Positions 34,021-42,354 are shown, counted from the first letter of the stretch. The stretch: DNA of 64,000 nt from an uncultured bacterium (GCA_934875675.1 CAKXIK010000002.1:49534-113533); one strand, 5' to 3'. Notes: a model not told the origin generated them from the letters alone. Translations and numbers: made by a program.

Positions 34021-34560
34021 ATGAATCTCGAAGGAAGTAAGACCCAAGCAAACCTTGCCGCTGCGTTTGCAGGTGAATCCCAGGCGCACACCAAATATCA
34101 GTACTATGCCAGCAAAGCCAAAAAGGACGGCTACGTCCAGATTGGTGATCTGTTTGAAGAGACCTCAAACAACGAAAAAGAACACGCTAAAATTTGGTTT
34201 AAGCTTCTGCACAACGGCGAAGTGCCCGGCACCGAAGTAAACCTGAAGGATGCCGCTGCCGGCGAAAACTACGAATGGACCGACATGTATGCCGGTTTTG
34301 CAAAAACCGCCCGCGAGGAAGGTTTTGATCACATTGCATTCCTGTTTGAGCAGGTTGGCAAAATTGAAAAAGAACACGAAGAACGCTACCGCAAACTGCT
34401 CGGCAACATTGAGCAGGGCATTGTATTCTCCAAAGACGGCGACACCATTTGGAAGTGCTCCAACTGCGGTCACATCGTCGTTGGCAAGAGCGCTCCGCAG
34501 GTTTGCCCGGTCTGCTCTCATCCGCAGGCATATTTTGAAGTCAAGGCTGAAAACTATTAA
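34021..34560 (+). CDS. Rubrerythrin
   Basis: A diiron peroxidase of 179 residues that reduces hydrogen peroxide in the cytosol. Residues ~1-135 form a four-helix ferritin-like domain with the iron-ligand motifs FAGESQAHTKY, ETSNNEKEHAK and FEQVGKIEKEHEERY. Residues ~140-179 are a rubredoxin-like domain (WKCSNCGHIVVG, VCPVCSHPQAYF). Two adjacent ATGs occur; I chose 34021 since it lies eight bases after AAAGGAG, but 34018 is also possible. The electron donor is likely the rubredoxin fusion encoded just upstream. Confidence 0.95.
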   Translation: MNLEGSKTQANLAAAFAGESQAHTKYQYYASKAKKDGYVQIGDLFEETSNNEKEHAKIWFKLLHNGEVPGTEVNLKDAAAGENYEWTDMYAGFAKTAREEGFDHIAFLFEQVGKIEKEHEERYRKLLGNIEQGIVFSKDGDTIWKCSNCGHIVVGKSAPQVCPVCSHPQAYFEVKAENY

Positions 34561-34572
34561 TTTCAGCTTATC

Positions 34573-34628
34573 AATGAAAAACACCCGTAATCGCATTTTC
34601 AGATGCGGTTGCGGGTGCTTTTTCATTA
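34573..34628 (+). terminator. Terminator after rubrerythrin (bidirectional)
   Basis: AATGAAAAACACCCG pairs with CGGGTGCTTTTTCATT around an inner GCAT/ATGC stem. The right arm touches the stop codon of the convergent ArsR gene, so it can serve both. Confidence 0.88.
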
Positions 34629-35003
34629 TTCCGAACGTTCTGCCGCGCTGTGTCTCAGATGCTCCATCGCGCGTTCAACAATATCGGTGACGTGCTGATC
34701 GTCCAGACTGTAATAAACATTTTTTCCGTCGCGTCGGTACTTGACCAGCTGTGCCGCACGCAGAGTATTGAGCTGATGAGACACTGCCGATTTGGTCATC
34801 CCCAAAACTGCGCACAGATCGCAAACACAAAGCTCTGAACGATCCAGCGCACACATGATGCGGATTCGCGTGGGATCTCCGAGAATCTTAAAAAACCCGG
34901 AAAGCCCTTCCACCAACGATATGGTGGGAAGTGCTTCTTTGGCATAATTCACTGCTTCCTCATGAACCACATCACACGCACAGATTTTATCATCCTGCTT
35001 CAT
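34626..35003 (-). CDS. ArsR/SmtB-family metal-responsive repressor (CadC-like)
   Basis: A 125-residue winged-helix repressor. The metal-site motif ELCVCDLC (Cys 59, 61, 64) sits in the first recognition region, as in ArsR/CadC proteins, and an N-terminal CAC (Cys 8, 10) resembles the extra ligands of CadC for Cd, Pb or Zn. KSAVSHQLNTLRAAQLVKYRRDGKNVYYSL is the HTH and wing, at residues ~71-100. ATG 35003 lies inside the end of the DUF362 gene (14-base overlap), with GGGAGGA upstream, so the two genes are translationally coupled. The metal and targets are unknown; no metal exporter is adjacent other than the MATE gene 1.4 kb upstream. Confidence 0.9.
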   Translation of the reverse strand: MKQDDKICACDVVHEEAVNYAKEALPTISLVEGLSGFFKILGDPTRIRIMCALDRSELCVCDLCAVLGMTKSAVSHQLNTLRAAQLVKYRRDGKNVYYSLDDQHVTDIVERAMEHLRHSAAERSE

Positions 35004-36177
35004 TCCGCGATTTTCCTCCCTTTAATCTTCTGCGCACCACAATTGCATGTGCAGGACACATCTCCTGACAGCAAAAACAGGAAATGCACCGGCCGCGTTC
35101 TTCAATCTCGGCTTTTTTTTCTTTTACCTGAATAATATGCTGGGGACAGCTCTCTGCACATTTTCCGCAGCCAACACATCGTTCCCGCAAAATGTGTGGT
35201 ACCGGCTTGAGCAGTGCCTTAGCAGCAATCCCTACCGGCCCGCGCATGAAACGCGGAATTCCGGAAAGATAATCATTGGTGATGCTGTCCGGCAACTGAA
35301 ACTGTACCGGAATGAGTGGATCTCCCACCAATTTGGTTTGTTCCGGGCTGCAAAGTCCCTGGTTTCTGGCAAGCCGCAGCATCACAACCTGCTCCGGCGG
35401 CAGACCAATCGCCTCTGCCAGAACAAAATCCTGTGCAAATACATCACAGGACGCAAAGATATAGCCAAAATCACGCGGAGTTCCCATGTTGGGTCCGTTT
35501 CCCTCCATCGCGCTGACCGCGTCAATAAACGTCACGGTAGGTTTGACCGTTTGGGCAAGCTCCAGCAACATGCCGGAAAAACCTTCAATCTCCGGGAAAC
35601 GATAATGAAATTCCGGTTTCTGTAAACCGGGAATACATCCGAATAAATTCTTGATTCCACCGGAAAGTCCCGTGAGCGAATGTGTCTTGAGCTTTGCCAC
35701 ATTAATAATATAATCCGCTTCACAGACCGGTTCAATCAAGTTAAAACGACGGGTAATAAAGCCCGGCGGTGTTTCCACTTCACGCCATTCTGTGTTCAGA
35801 TTCAGCACCGCCTCTTCCTCCAATGCACGGTATCCGCAGGCGGAATAAACATTTTTCAGATTTGCTGCAACATACGGGCCGCCGCAACTGTCCGCCACCG
35901 TGATGTCTGTAATGCCAATTGCATGCAGCGCACGGATAATACAATGAACCACCATGGGGTGTGTCGTTGCCGCCTGCTGCGGTTTCTTTGCCGAAAGCAG
36001 ATTTGGCTTAATCAGCACCTTTGTTCCCGGTGCAAGCTTTGTGGAAAGCTCCAGTGCAGCAAAATGCGCATCGATGGCGCGCTGAACCGGTTGTTCCTCG
36101 TAGTTTTCTGTTCGCTGCACGGAAACCACCGGCTGTGCATTCCGCTCATGACCTGTGCCTGCCGCAAAATCCTTCAT
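34990..36177 (-). CDS. DUF362 protein with C-terminal 2[4Fe-4S] ferredoxin domain
   Basis: A 395-residue protein. Residues ~25-300 are a DUF362 domain (VLIKPNLLSAKKPQQAATTHP, IINVAKLKTHSLTGLSGGIKNLFG). The C-terminus has two ferredoxin motifs, CVGCGKCAESCP and CISCFCCQEMCP, each able to hold a [4Fe-4S] cluster. Function of the family is not established; a redox role is likely from the clusters. ATG 36177 follows GGGAGGA. The coupled ArsR gene downstream suggests that a metal may control it or that the regulator senses a state tied to it. I saw no clear promoter in the 250-base gap upstream. Confidence 0.85.
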   Translation of the reverse strand: MKDFAAGTGHERNAQPVVSVQRTENYEEQPVQRAIDAHFAALELSTKLAPGTKVLIKPNLLSAKKPQQAATTHPMVVHCIIRALHAIGITDITVADSCGGPYVAANLKNVYSACGYRALEEEAVLNLNTEWREVETPPGFITRRFNLIEPVCEADYIINVAKLKTHSLTGLSGGIKNLFGCIPGLQKPEFHYRFPEIEGFSGMLLELAQTVKPTVTFIDAVSAMEGNGPNMGTPRDFGYIFASCDVFAQDFVLAEAIGLPPEQVVMLRLARNQGLCSPEQTKLVGDPLIPVQFQLPDSITNDYLSGIPRFMRGPVGIAAKALLKPVPHILRERCVGCGKCAESCPQHIIQVKEKKAEIEERGRCISCFCCQEMCPAHAIVVRRRLKGGKSRNEAG

Positions 36178-36430
36178 CGGAATTCCTCCCACAAAATAAG
36201 ACAATTTCAGCAACTGCCAAATTCCTGCAAAAACAGTTAACCTTGTTTTTCCTGCACGATATGGACTGTTTCCATTGCGCTTTACTGTTTTCTATTGTAT
36301 CACAAAAACGAAAAAAAAGACAACGCTATGCCGCAAAATTGATGCATCGCGCTGTCTGATTTCCATCCGCGTTTTTCAGAAAAATAAGGTTGCCTCGGTT
36401 TTGCCTCTCAATAAACTTACCCTGCATTTG

Positions 36431-37843
36431 TCACGGTCGCGTTGCAGTTTCTTTTGTTTCAGCAGAATTTTCATTACAAGCAAGCGGCAAAACGCGCTGA
36501 CGATAAATATGCGCCAGCAAAAATGCCCCTACTACTGCTGACCCCGCCTCTGCAATCAGAAACGCCCACCAGATGTGCTGCAAACCCGATACCCGCGCAA
36601 AAATCCAAAGCACCGGCAACAAGAGAACCACCACACGCATCAATGTAATAATCAGACTGTAACTGCCGTTTCCAAGTGCCTGATACACTCCCTGCGCAAT
36701 CAATGTAAACGCAACAAACAGATAGCTCAGGCTGATGATTCTCATTGCCTGAACCCCGAAACCCATCAAATCTGCAGAAGCATCAAACAATGTCAGAATC
36801 GGCGCTGCAAGGAATTGAAACAGCACCGTTCCAATCAGCATGATGATGGCAGCATAAAGCATTCCAAAGCGGATGGTACGGTCAATCCGCGCCTTGTCCC
36901 TGCGCCCGTAATTAAACGCTGCAATCGCAATGACACCGTTGTTTACCCCGAATGCCGGCATAAAAACAAAATTCTGCACCTTGATATAAACACCAAATGC
37001 GGCAACCGCTGTGGAAGAAAGACTGATTAAAATCAGATTAACCCCAAACGCCATCAGCGAATTGAGCGCCTGCATCACAATTGCCGGAGCACCCACGCGG
37101 TAAATTTCCGCAATCGTTTTCCCGTGCGGACGAAATCCGCGGAAAGAAAAACGAATTTCCTTGTTGCGCGTAACGTTAAATGCAATTGCAATCACCATCG
37201 CCACGATCTGGCCGATTACCGTTGCCGCTGCTGCACCGGTTGTTCCCATTGCCCGAAAGCCACACAGGCCGAAAATCAGAATCGGATCCAGCACGATATT
37301 AATTGCTGCCCCAACCAACTGCGACACCATGGAAAGCGTGGTTCTTCCTGTGGATTGCAGCAGCCTCTGAAACGTAATTTGCCCCACAGAACCAAATGAA
37401 AAAACCATGCAGACAGAAAGATATGCCGTTCCCTGCGCACAGATATCCGGATCCGCAGTCTGCGAGGAAAAATAGGTGCGTGTAAAAAAGAGCCCGAAAA
37501 TTAAAAACACCATATAGGTAAAAATCGCCAGAAAAATTCCGTTGGATGCCACACGGTCAACGCCTCGTTGGTTTTTTTCACCCAGCAACCGGGAAAGTGC
37601 CGCGTTGATTCCCACGCCTGTTCCTACCGATGCCGCTACCACCAACAGCTGAATCGGGAATGCAAGTGAAAGTGCCGTCAGCGCATTCTCGCTTACATGC
37701 GATATAAAAAGACTGTCCACCACATTATAAAGCGCTTCCATAATCATGGAAAGCATCAGCGGCAGCGACATCGTCATTAACAGCCTTCCAACCGGTGTTG
37801 TTGCCATTTTATTTTGCGGCAATGTTTTTGTTTGTGAATTCAT
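36431..37843 (-). CDS. MATE-family efflux transporter
   Basis: A 470-residue exporter with twelve membrane helices in two halves, of the NorM/DinF-like MATE family, which expels drugs or metabolites using Na+ or H+ gradients. Recognisable features are PVGRLLMTMSLPLMLSMI at the start, VDSLFISHVSENALTALSLAFPI at the first repeat and VQNFVFMPAFGVNNGVIAIAAFNYG at the second. ATG 37843 follows GAAAGGATGG at nine bases; an upstream in-frame start lies without a site. The ~130-base leader begins with a strong terminator-type hairpin, so expression may be attenuated. Substrate is unknown. Confidence 0.92.
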   Translation of the reverse strand: MNSQTKTLPQNKMATTPVGRLLMTMSLPLMLSMIMEALYNVVDSLFISHVSENALTALSLAFPIQLLVVAASVGTGVGINAALSRLLGEKNQRGVDRVASNGIFLAIFTYMVFLIFGLFFTRTYFSSQTADPDICAQGTAYLSVCMVFSFGSVGQITFQRLLQSTGRTTLSMVSQLVGAAINIVLDPILIFGLCGFRAMGTTGAAAATVIGQIVAMVIAIAFNVTRNKEIRFSFRGFRPHGKTIAEIYRVGAPAIVMQALNSLMAFGVNLILISLSSTAVAAFGVYIKVQNFVFMPAFGVNNGVIAIAAFNYGRRDKARIDRTIRFGMLYAAIIMLIGTVLFQFLAAPILTLFDASADLMGFGVQAMRIISLSYLFVAFTLIAQGVYQALGNGSYSLIITLMRVVVLLLPVLWIFARVSGLQHIWWAFLIAEAGSAVVGAFLLAHIYRQRVLPLACNENSAETKETATRP

Positions 37844-37910
37844 TGTATTCGTCCATCCTTTCAAAAGCGTACCGACAGACCGCATTCTCAGCTTCTCCGC
37901 TATTTTTGCG

Positions 37911-37969
37911 CAAAAAAACAACGCATCACAGCGATCAACTGGATTTACGTGATCGCCACTACGCGTTGT
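37911..37969 (-). terminator. Attenuator-like hairpin at the very start of the MATE transcript
   Basis: Reverse strand: ACAACGC/GCGTTGT (7 bp), a symmetric 6/6 internal loop (GTAGTG opposite TGTGAT), then GCGATCA/TGATCGC (7 bp) with a 12-base apical loop, followed by seven Ts (37912-37918). It begins only about ten bases after the -10 box, so nearly the whole early leader is this element, and the gene starts ~70 bases after the T run. The plus-strand side is also T-rich. Confidence 0.75.
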
Positions 37970-37978
37970 TTGTGTTTT

Positions 37979-38007
37979 ATTGTAGCAGAAAAAGAATTAA
38001 AATGTAA
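37979..38007 (-). promoter_or_regulatory. Promoter of the MATE gene
   Basis: Reverse strand TTACAT (38002-38007), 17-base spacer, TACAAT (37979-37984). Between this promoter and the dispersed repeat at 38226 (about 220 bases) I see no supported gene. Confidence 0.6.
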
Positions 38008-38225
38008 GCGGTATTTTCAGGGAAGAATATTGGGTCTTTCTCTGACCGCGTATTGCAGAACGGTTTCTCTCACAAGAAAAGTACACCTGCATCTTTTTTT
38101 GATGATTTTATTGCCCTGTATTTGGAAAACTAATTGCTCTTTTTCAGAATGCGGCGTATAATGGAAAAATCCGTTTTGACGAAACACGATTTTGAAATGC
38201 GGTTTCATCAAGCGGAAATAAAATA

Positions 38226-38320
38226 CTAATTTCTCTTGAACCTGCAAATAAAAATCTTTGGAAAACCGCACAAATGCAAGCGTTCCTTAATTTTTATGCC
38301 GGCTGCAATTGAAAATTTGT
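38226..38320. repeat. Dispersed palindromic intergenic repeat, copy 1 (diverged)
   Basis: Begins CTAATTTCTCTTGAA and continues with TTTGGAAAACCGCA and AAATGCAAGC, matching copies at 45397 and 48040 in the left two thirds; the right end (GCAATTGAAAATTTG) is diverged. It lies between the MATE promoter and the glmS ribozyme. Confidence 0.6.
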
Positions 38321-38394
38321 ATCATACTGGGGGACTGATCGGTATTGAGAATCGAAAAATTGAATAAGGGGGTGCTGCCCCTGTAAAACTTTCC

Positions 38395-38545
38395 GCGCCA
38401 AGCGCCAGGGCCCATTGGGCTAACGAGGTGAGAAGTGATCGGACTATTTCGGCGGGTACTTCTCCGGCTGCGGTTTCGCGGTCGTGACGCAGGCGACAAA
38501 ATCCCGGGCAACCGGGGAACAGAACGTTTGCGAACGGAACCATCA
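38395..38545 (+). ncRNA. glmS ribozyme (glucosamine-6-phosphate-activated)
   Basis: A self-cleaving riboswitch in the glmS leader. The core elements are all visible in order: AGCGCCAG followed by the GGGCCC...GGGC pairing, TAACGAGG, ATCGG...ATTTCGGCGGGT, CTCCGGCTGC and a distal GCAGGCGAC...CGGGCAACCGGGG region. By comparison with characterised members the cleavage site should be between A38401 and G38402. It lies directly upstream of the glmS start at 38577, as in other Firmicutes. Glucosamine-6-phosphate acts as cofactor and the cleaved mRNA is degraded. Confidence 0.93.
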
Positions 38546-38576
38546 TTATTTTAAATTTTGATTGGAGTTTTTATAT

Positions 38577-40391
38577 ATGTGCGGAATTGTTGGATACACG
38601 GGCAGCAAAAACACGACCGAGGTTCTGCTTTCCGGCTTGCATAAGCTGGAATATCGCGGGTACGATTCGGCTGGCATTGCTGTGCTGCAAAACGGAAAAA
38701 TACGAATCGTCAAAGCAAAAGGACGCCTTTCTCAGCTGGAAGAAAAGCTTGCTGCCGAGGGATCTCCTTTGGGTAGCTGCGGCATCGGCCACACTCGCTG
38801 GGCAACACACGGCGAACCCTCGGATGTAAACTCGCACCCACACGGCAACGAACACATTGCAATTGTGCACAACGGGATTATTGAAAATTATCAGGAGCTG
38901 CGCACGTTTTTGACGAAAAGGGGCTATGTGTTTGAATCGCAGACGGACACCGAAAGCAATGTGAAGCTGCTGGATTACTGCTACCACGGCGATCCGGAGG
39001 CTGCAATCCGGCAAACGGTTTCCCAACTGCGCGGTTCTTATGCGCTGGCAATGGTGTTCCGGGATTTTCCTGACCGCATTTTTGCCATCCGCAAGGACAG
39101 TCCGCTGATTATCGGTCTGGGCAAGAACGAAAACTTCGTTGCGTCCGATATTCCCGCCATCCTTAAGCACACGGCAGACTACCTGCTGCCGGAGGAAAAT
39201 GAGCTTTGCGTTGTGACCGCCCAAAACGTGACGGTGACCAACTGGGTGGGTGATCCGGTTGAAAAACCGGTTCTGCATGCAGAATGGAGCATGGAGGATG
39301 CAGAAAAGGGCGGATTTCCGCACTTTATGCTCAAAGAAATCCACGAGGAGCCGCAAGCCCTCCGCGACACCATTCAGCCGCGCGTAACAGATGGCTTGCC
39401 GCAGCTGGAATCCATCGACGATTCGGTGCTTTCGCTGGTGAAACGACTGCACATTGTTGCCTGCGGAACGGCAATGCATGCCGGCATGGTGGGCAAAACA
39501 GCAATCGAAGCACTGGCACGGATTCCCGCCGAAGTTTCGGTTGCTTCGGAGTTTCGGTATTGCGACCCCATCTTTGCCCCCGGCGATCTGGCTGTCTTTA
39601 TCACGCAATCGGGTGAAACCGCCGATACGCTTGCAGCACTGCGGCTCGCGAAGTCGCGCCATGTGCCCACACTTGCCATTGTGAATGTGCTTGGCTCCTC
39701 TATTGCGCGGGAAGCCGATTATGTACTTTATACACACGCTGGCCCCGAAATTGCCGTTGCCAGCACCAAGGCCTACACCGTTCAGGTTGCGTTACTGTTG
39801 CTTTTTGCCGTAAGGCTGGGGCTTGCAAGCGGTCATCTGGAAGAATGCCGCGCACGTTCGCTGACTGCGGCTCTGCTCGAATCCCCCGCATTGATTGAGG
39901 AAACTCTGCAGAATGCGGAGGAGGTAAAAAAACTCGCAGCACAATTTCAGAATGCGCACGATCTGTTTTTCATCGGTCGTGCACTTGACTACGCGCTTTC
40001 GTTGGAAGGCTCGCTCAAGCTCAAGGAAATTTCGTATATTCACAGCGAAGCCTATGCGGCAGGAGAACTCAAACACGGCACCATTTCACTGGTGACAACC
40101 GGTACCCCCGTTATTGCACTGATGACACAGCCAAAACTCGCTGAAAAAATGGTGAGTAATATTCGCGAGGTGACAACCCGCGGCGCAGAGGCATTGCTTA
40201 TCTGCGGAGCAAACGTTCCGGTTCCGGAAGGGCTTGCCGCGCACACCCTGATGCTTCCCCCCTGTGAACCGCTGCTTGCACCGCTTGCGTCTGCAGTTCT
40301 TCTGCAATTATTTGCCTATTATACTGCTGTCCTGCGCGGCTGTGATGTTGACCGTCCGCGAAACCTTGCAAAGTCCGTAACGGTGGAATAA
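38577..40391 (+). CDS. glmS: Glutamine-fructose-6-phosphate aminotransferase
   Basis: GlmS makes glucosamine-6-phosphate for cell-wall synthesis from fructose-6-phosphate and glutamine. The 604-residue length is standard. Mature GlmS begins with the catalytic cysteine (MCGIVGYTG). The glutaminase domain shows GIGHTRWATHGEPS and the linker leads to two SIS domains: CGTAMHAGMVGK and FITQSGETADTLAALRLAK in the first, FFIGRALDYALSLEGSLKLKEISYIHSEAYAAGELKHGTISL in two parts in the second. The C-terminus ends RPRNLAKSVTVE as usual. ATG 38577 was chosen over TTG 38562 because GGAG lies at nine bases and the cysteine must follow the initiator. Feedback by the upstream ribozyme is expected. Confidence 0.97.
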   Translation: MCGIVGYTGSKNTTEVLLSGLHKLEYRGYDSAGIAVLQNGKIRIVKAKGRLSQLEEKLAAEGSPLGSCGIGHTRWATHGEPSDVNSHPHGNEHIAIVHNGIIENYQELRTFLTKRGYVFESQTDTESNVKLLDYCYHGDPEAAIRQTVSQLRGSYALAMVFRDFPDRIFAIRKDSPLIIGLGKNENFVASDIPAILKHTADYLLPEENELCVVTAQNVTVTNWVGDPVEKPVLHAEWSMEDAEKGGFPHFMLKEIHEEPQALRDTIQPRVTDGLPQLESIDDSVLSLVKRLHIVACGTAMHAGMVGKTAIEALARIPAEVSVASEFRYCDPIFAPGDLAVFITQSGETADTLAALRLAKSRHVPTLAIVNVLGSSIAREADYVLYTHAGPEIAVASTKAYTVQVALLLLFAVRLGLASGHLEECRARSLTAALLESPALIEETLQNAEEVKKLAAQFQNAHDLFFIGRALDYALSLEGSLKLKEISYIHSEAYAAGELKHGTISLVTTGTPVIALMTQPKLAEKMVSNIREVTTRGAEALLICGANVPVPEGLAAHTLMLPPCEPLLAPLASAVLLQLFAYYTAVLRGCDVDRPRNLAKSVTVE

Positions 40392-40398
40392 GCAAAAT

Positions 40399-40463
40399 AA
40401 AATGCCTACCGCGCAAAATCGGGATAATTCCTGACTTCGCACGGCGGGCATTTTGCGTTTTTA
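40399..40463 (+). terminator. Terminator after glmS
   Basis: AAAATGCC-TA-CCG on the left pairs with CGG-C-GGGCATTTT on the right, followed by GCGTTTTT. The loop is about 25 bases. It also borders the convergent anti-sigma gene. Confidence 0.75.
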
Positions 40464-40466
40464 AAA

Positions 40467-41789
40467 TCAATCTTCGGTTTCCTGTGTCTGGTGCAGAATC
40501 TCTCCTGTGGCTACATCTATCTCATACTCATATTGAGTTTTTTCCTTCACGAACTCAATATCATATATGGTGTTGCCGTTCTCCTGCTCCATTTCCGTCT
40601 TTTCAAAAACAACATCTGCTGCCGAAACCCCCGCATGCTGCAAAGCAATCTGCTTGGCACGTTCTTCGGAAACATCTGCCGCGCCGGCGGCGGAATGCGG
40701 CACCGAGCTGGATGGGTGCGGAATCTCTTCCTCTTCTGTTTCCTTCTCCACGGATTTTACTGCTCCGGACTGCGCATCAATTTCATAATCATATTCCGTT
40801 TTTCCAACGCAGAAATTCACCTCATAGCTGGGGACGTCTTCGTCATCCTCCCGTTCAACCTTGACAAAAACTGCATTTGATGCATCCACTCCGGCGTGCC
40901 TGAGTGCAATTTCTTTTGCTTTTGCGGCAGAAATGACGGTTGCCTGCGGTGCGTCTGCACTACTGGCAGGATGCTCCTCGTCGGTATCCTCAATGTGATC
41001 GGAAATCATTTCAAAAATACTATCGTCGGCGTCATAATCCACAATATCGCGAATGTTGATCTTTTTTTCCGCGATGACTGCAGCAATTTCTTTCAGGCTC
41101 ATCTGCGCCAAATCCCCCGCCTGCAACGATGCATCCTTCGCAGCCAGGTTTAAAATAAACGTCGCTTTTCCAAGTGAAATTTTATTTTCCTGTGCAAATC
41201 GGGCTGCCTTCTCGTCATCCGCTACGGTTTGATTCAAAACAGACGGCGTGATCTGATTGTTCTTAAAGGAATCGTCAAGATCCTCCAACACCATATTGCG
41301 AACCTGCTGTGCACGGGATTCGTCGTTGCTGTGGACCGAAACCAGAATTCCGCCCCCATCTGCAGCGAGATATCCGTTTTGCACCATTGACCCGATAATT
41401 GCGTTCACCGCAACCTTCAGTTCCGCATTCTTCAGGTTCATACCGCTCAAAATTTTTTCGGCATCTTCATTCACGGCAGTTACCTGAATAACGCGGTCTT
41501 GCTTGTTTGTTGAAATCTCAACGCTTGGATTCACATCCAAATTCACAATAGAATCTACTGCGATATGATTGACATAATAGATTCCCGAAAAAACTCCCAC
41601 CGCCAACAACAGACAAGCAGCAACCGCTGCACGAATCCACTTCATGCTTCTTAATTTTGCGTTTTTCATGTTTATTACCGTTGTCCTTTCTCCGGCAGGG
41701 ACAAGATTTTTCGCAATCCGATCATACATATCATCCGGCAGCATTTGAAAAAATGAGGAAGAAAGCGACCGGTCAATTTTATTTTTCAT
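40467..41789 (-). CDS. Anti-sigma factor, RsgI-like core with two PepSY domains
   Basis: A single-pass membrane protein of 440 residues. The cytosolic N-terminus (~50 residues) would hold the sigma factor; one helix follows (AAVAACLLLAVGVFSGIYYV, residues ~54-73). The outside part starts with VDSIVNLDVNPSVEISTNKQ, the hallmark of the RsgI middle domain, and then has a helical region. Two PepSY domains of about 65 residues end the protein (AKAKEIALRHAGVDASNAVF and ERAKQIALQHAGVSAADVVF begin them), separated by a Ser/Glu-rich linker. The start ATG 41789 overlaps the sigma-factor stop by 11 bases, with AAGGAGG upstream, so the pair is coupled. The signal is unknown. Confidence 0.82.
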   Translation of the reverse strand: MKNKIDRSLSSSFFQMLPDDMYDRIAKNLVPAGERTTVINMKNAKLRSMKWIRAAVAACLLLAVGVFSGIYYVNHIAVDSIVNLDVNPSVEISTNKQDRVIQVTAVNEDAEKILSGMNLKNAELKVAVNAIIGSMVQNGYLAADGGGILVSVHSNDESRAQQVRNMVLEDLDDSFKNNQITPSVLNQTVADDEKAARFAQENKISLGKATFILNLAAKDASLQAGDLAQMSLKEIAAVIAEKKINIRDIVDYDADDSIFEMISDHIEDTDEEHPASSADAPQATVISAAKAKEIALRHAGVDASNAVFVKVEREDDEDVPSYEVNFCVGKTEYDYEIDAQSGAVKSVEKETEEEEIPHPSSSVPHSAAGAADVSEERAKQIALQHAGVSAADVVFEKTEMEQENGNTIYDIEFVKEKTQYEYEIDVATGEILHQTQETED

Positions 41790-42354
41790 GTGTTGCCTCC
41801 TTACAATACTCTTTCATCTTACGAATCGACCGATGATATTTTGACAGCACCGTGTTGACAGGCATCTCCATCACCTGTGCAATTTCGCGATTTTTCATTC
41901 CGGCAGCATGCATCGTTACAATCTGTCGTTCCGCACCATTCAGCGTGCGCAGCGCAGCACAGAGAATCATCCGATCTTCTGCTGCGCCGATGCGGTCAAA
42001 TGTGTCCCGACAATCTGCCTGCTCCCAATCGAGTGCAACGGTTTTTGCCGATTCCCGCAATTTCATCAATGCCAGATTGCGTGCAATTGTAAAAATCCAC
42101 GCCATCGGCTTGCCCTGCGCTTTGTAATCTCCTGCTTTGCGATAAACTGTCAATATGGTCTCCTGCAAAATGTCCTCTGCATCATACGTATTTCGCGTAA
42201 CCGAAAGGGCGAATCCGTAGACACTGTGTGCAATTTTGTGATACAGCGCCTGTAATGCGTCAGGATCCCCGCTCGCCACATTGAGAAGATCTTGATCGGT
42301 CGCCGTCGACTGAGCGTCCGGCAAGGTTTTCCATGCAGTCAAAATGTGAATCAT
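41779..42354 (-). CDS. ECF-type sigma-70 family RNA polymerase sigma factor
   Basis: A 191-residue two-domain sigma factor. Region 2 contains DPDALQALYHKIAHSVYGFAL and DAEDILQETILTVYRKAGDY with PMAWIFTIARNLAL; region 4 has LNGAERQIVTMHAAGMKNREIAQVMEMPVNTVLSKYHRSIRKM as its HTH, spanning residues ~140-182. ATG 42354 is chosen since AAAGGA lies upstream at 12 bases; an ATG seven codons earlier has no site. It is followed by its membrane anti-sigma factor with 11-base overlap. ECF pairs are usually self-regulated; I could not define its promoter, although TAACCT-rich AT sequence lies upstream. Its pairing with an RsgI-like rather than a zinc-binding anti-sigma protein is noteworthy. Confidence 0.88.
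   Translation of the reverse strand: MIHILTAWKTLPDAQSTATDQDLLNVASGDPDALQALYHKIAHSVYGFALSVTRNTYDAEDILQETILTVYRKAGDYKAQGKPMAWIFTIARNLALMKLRESAKTVALDWEQADCRDTFDRIGAAEDRMILCAALRTLNGAERQIVTMHAAGMKNREIAQVMEMPVNTVLSKYHRSIRKMKEYCKEATHEK

Noticed and set aside
38017..38271. An 84-codon reverse reading between the MATE promoter and glmS
   Set aside because: No ribosome binding site or known relative, and it starts inside the dispersed repeat and runs toward the MATE promoter.
38571..39737. A 388-codon reverse frame opposite glmS
   Set aside because: Shadow of glmS; the sequence is rich in Cys, His and Arg with no family resemblance.
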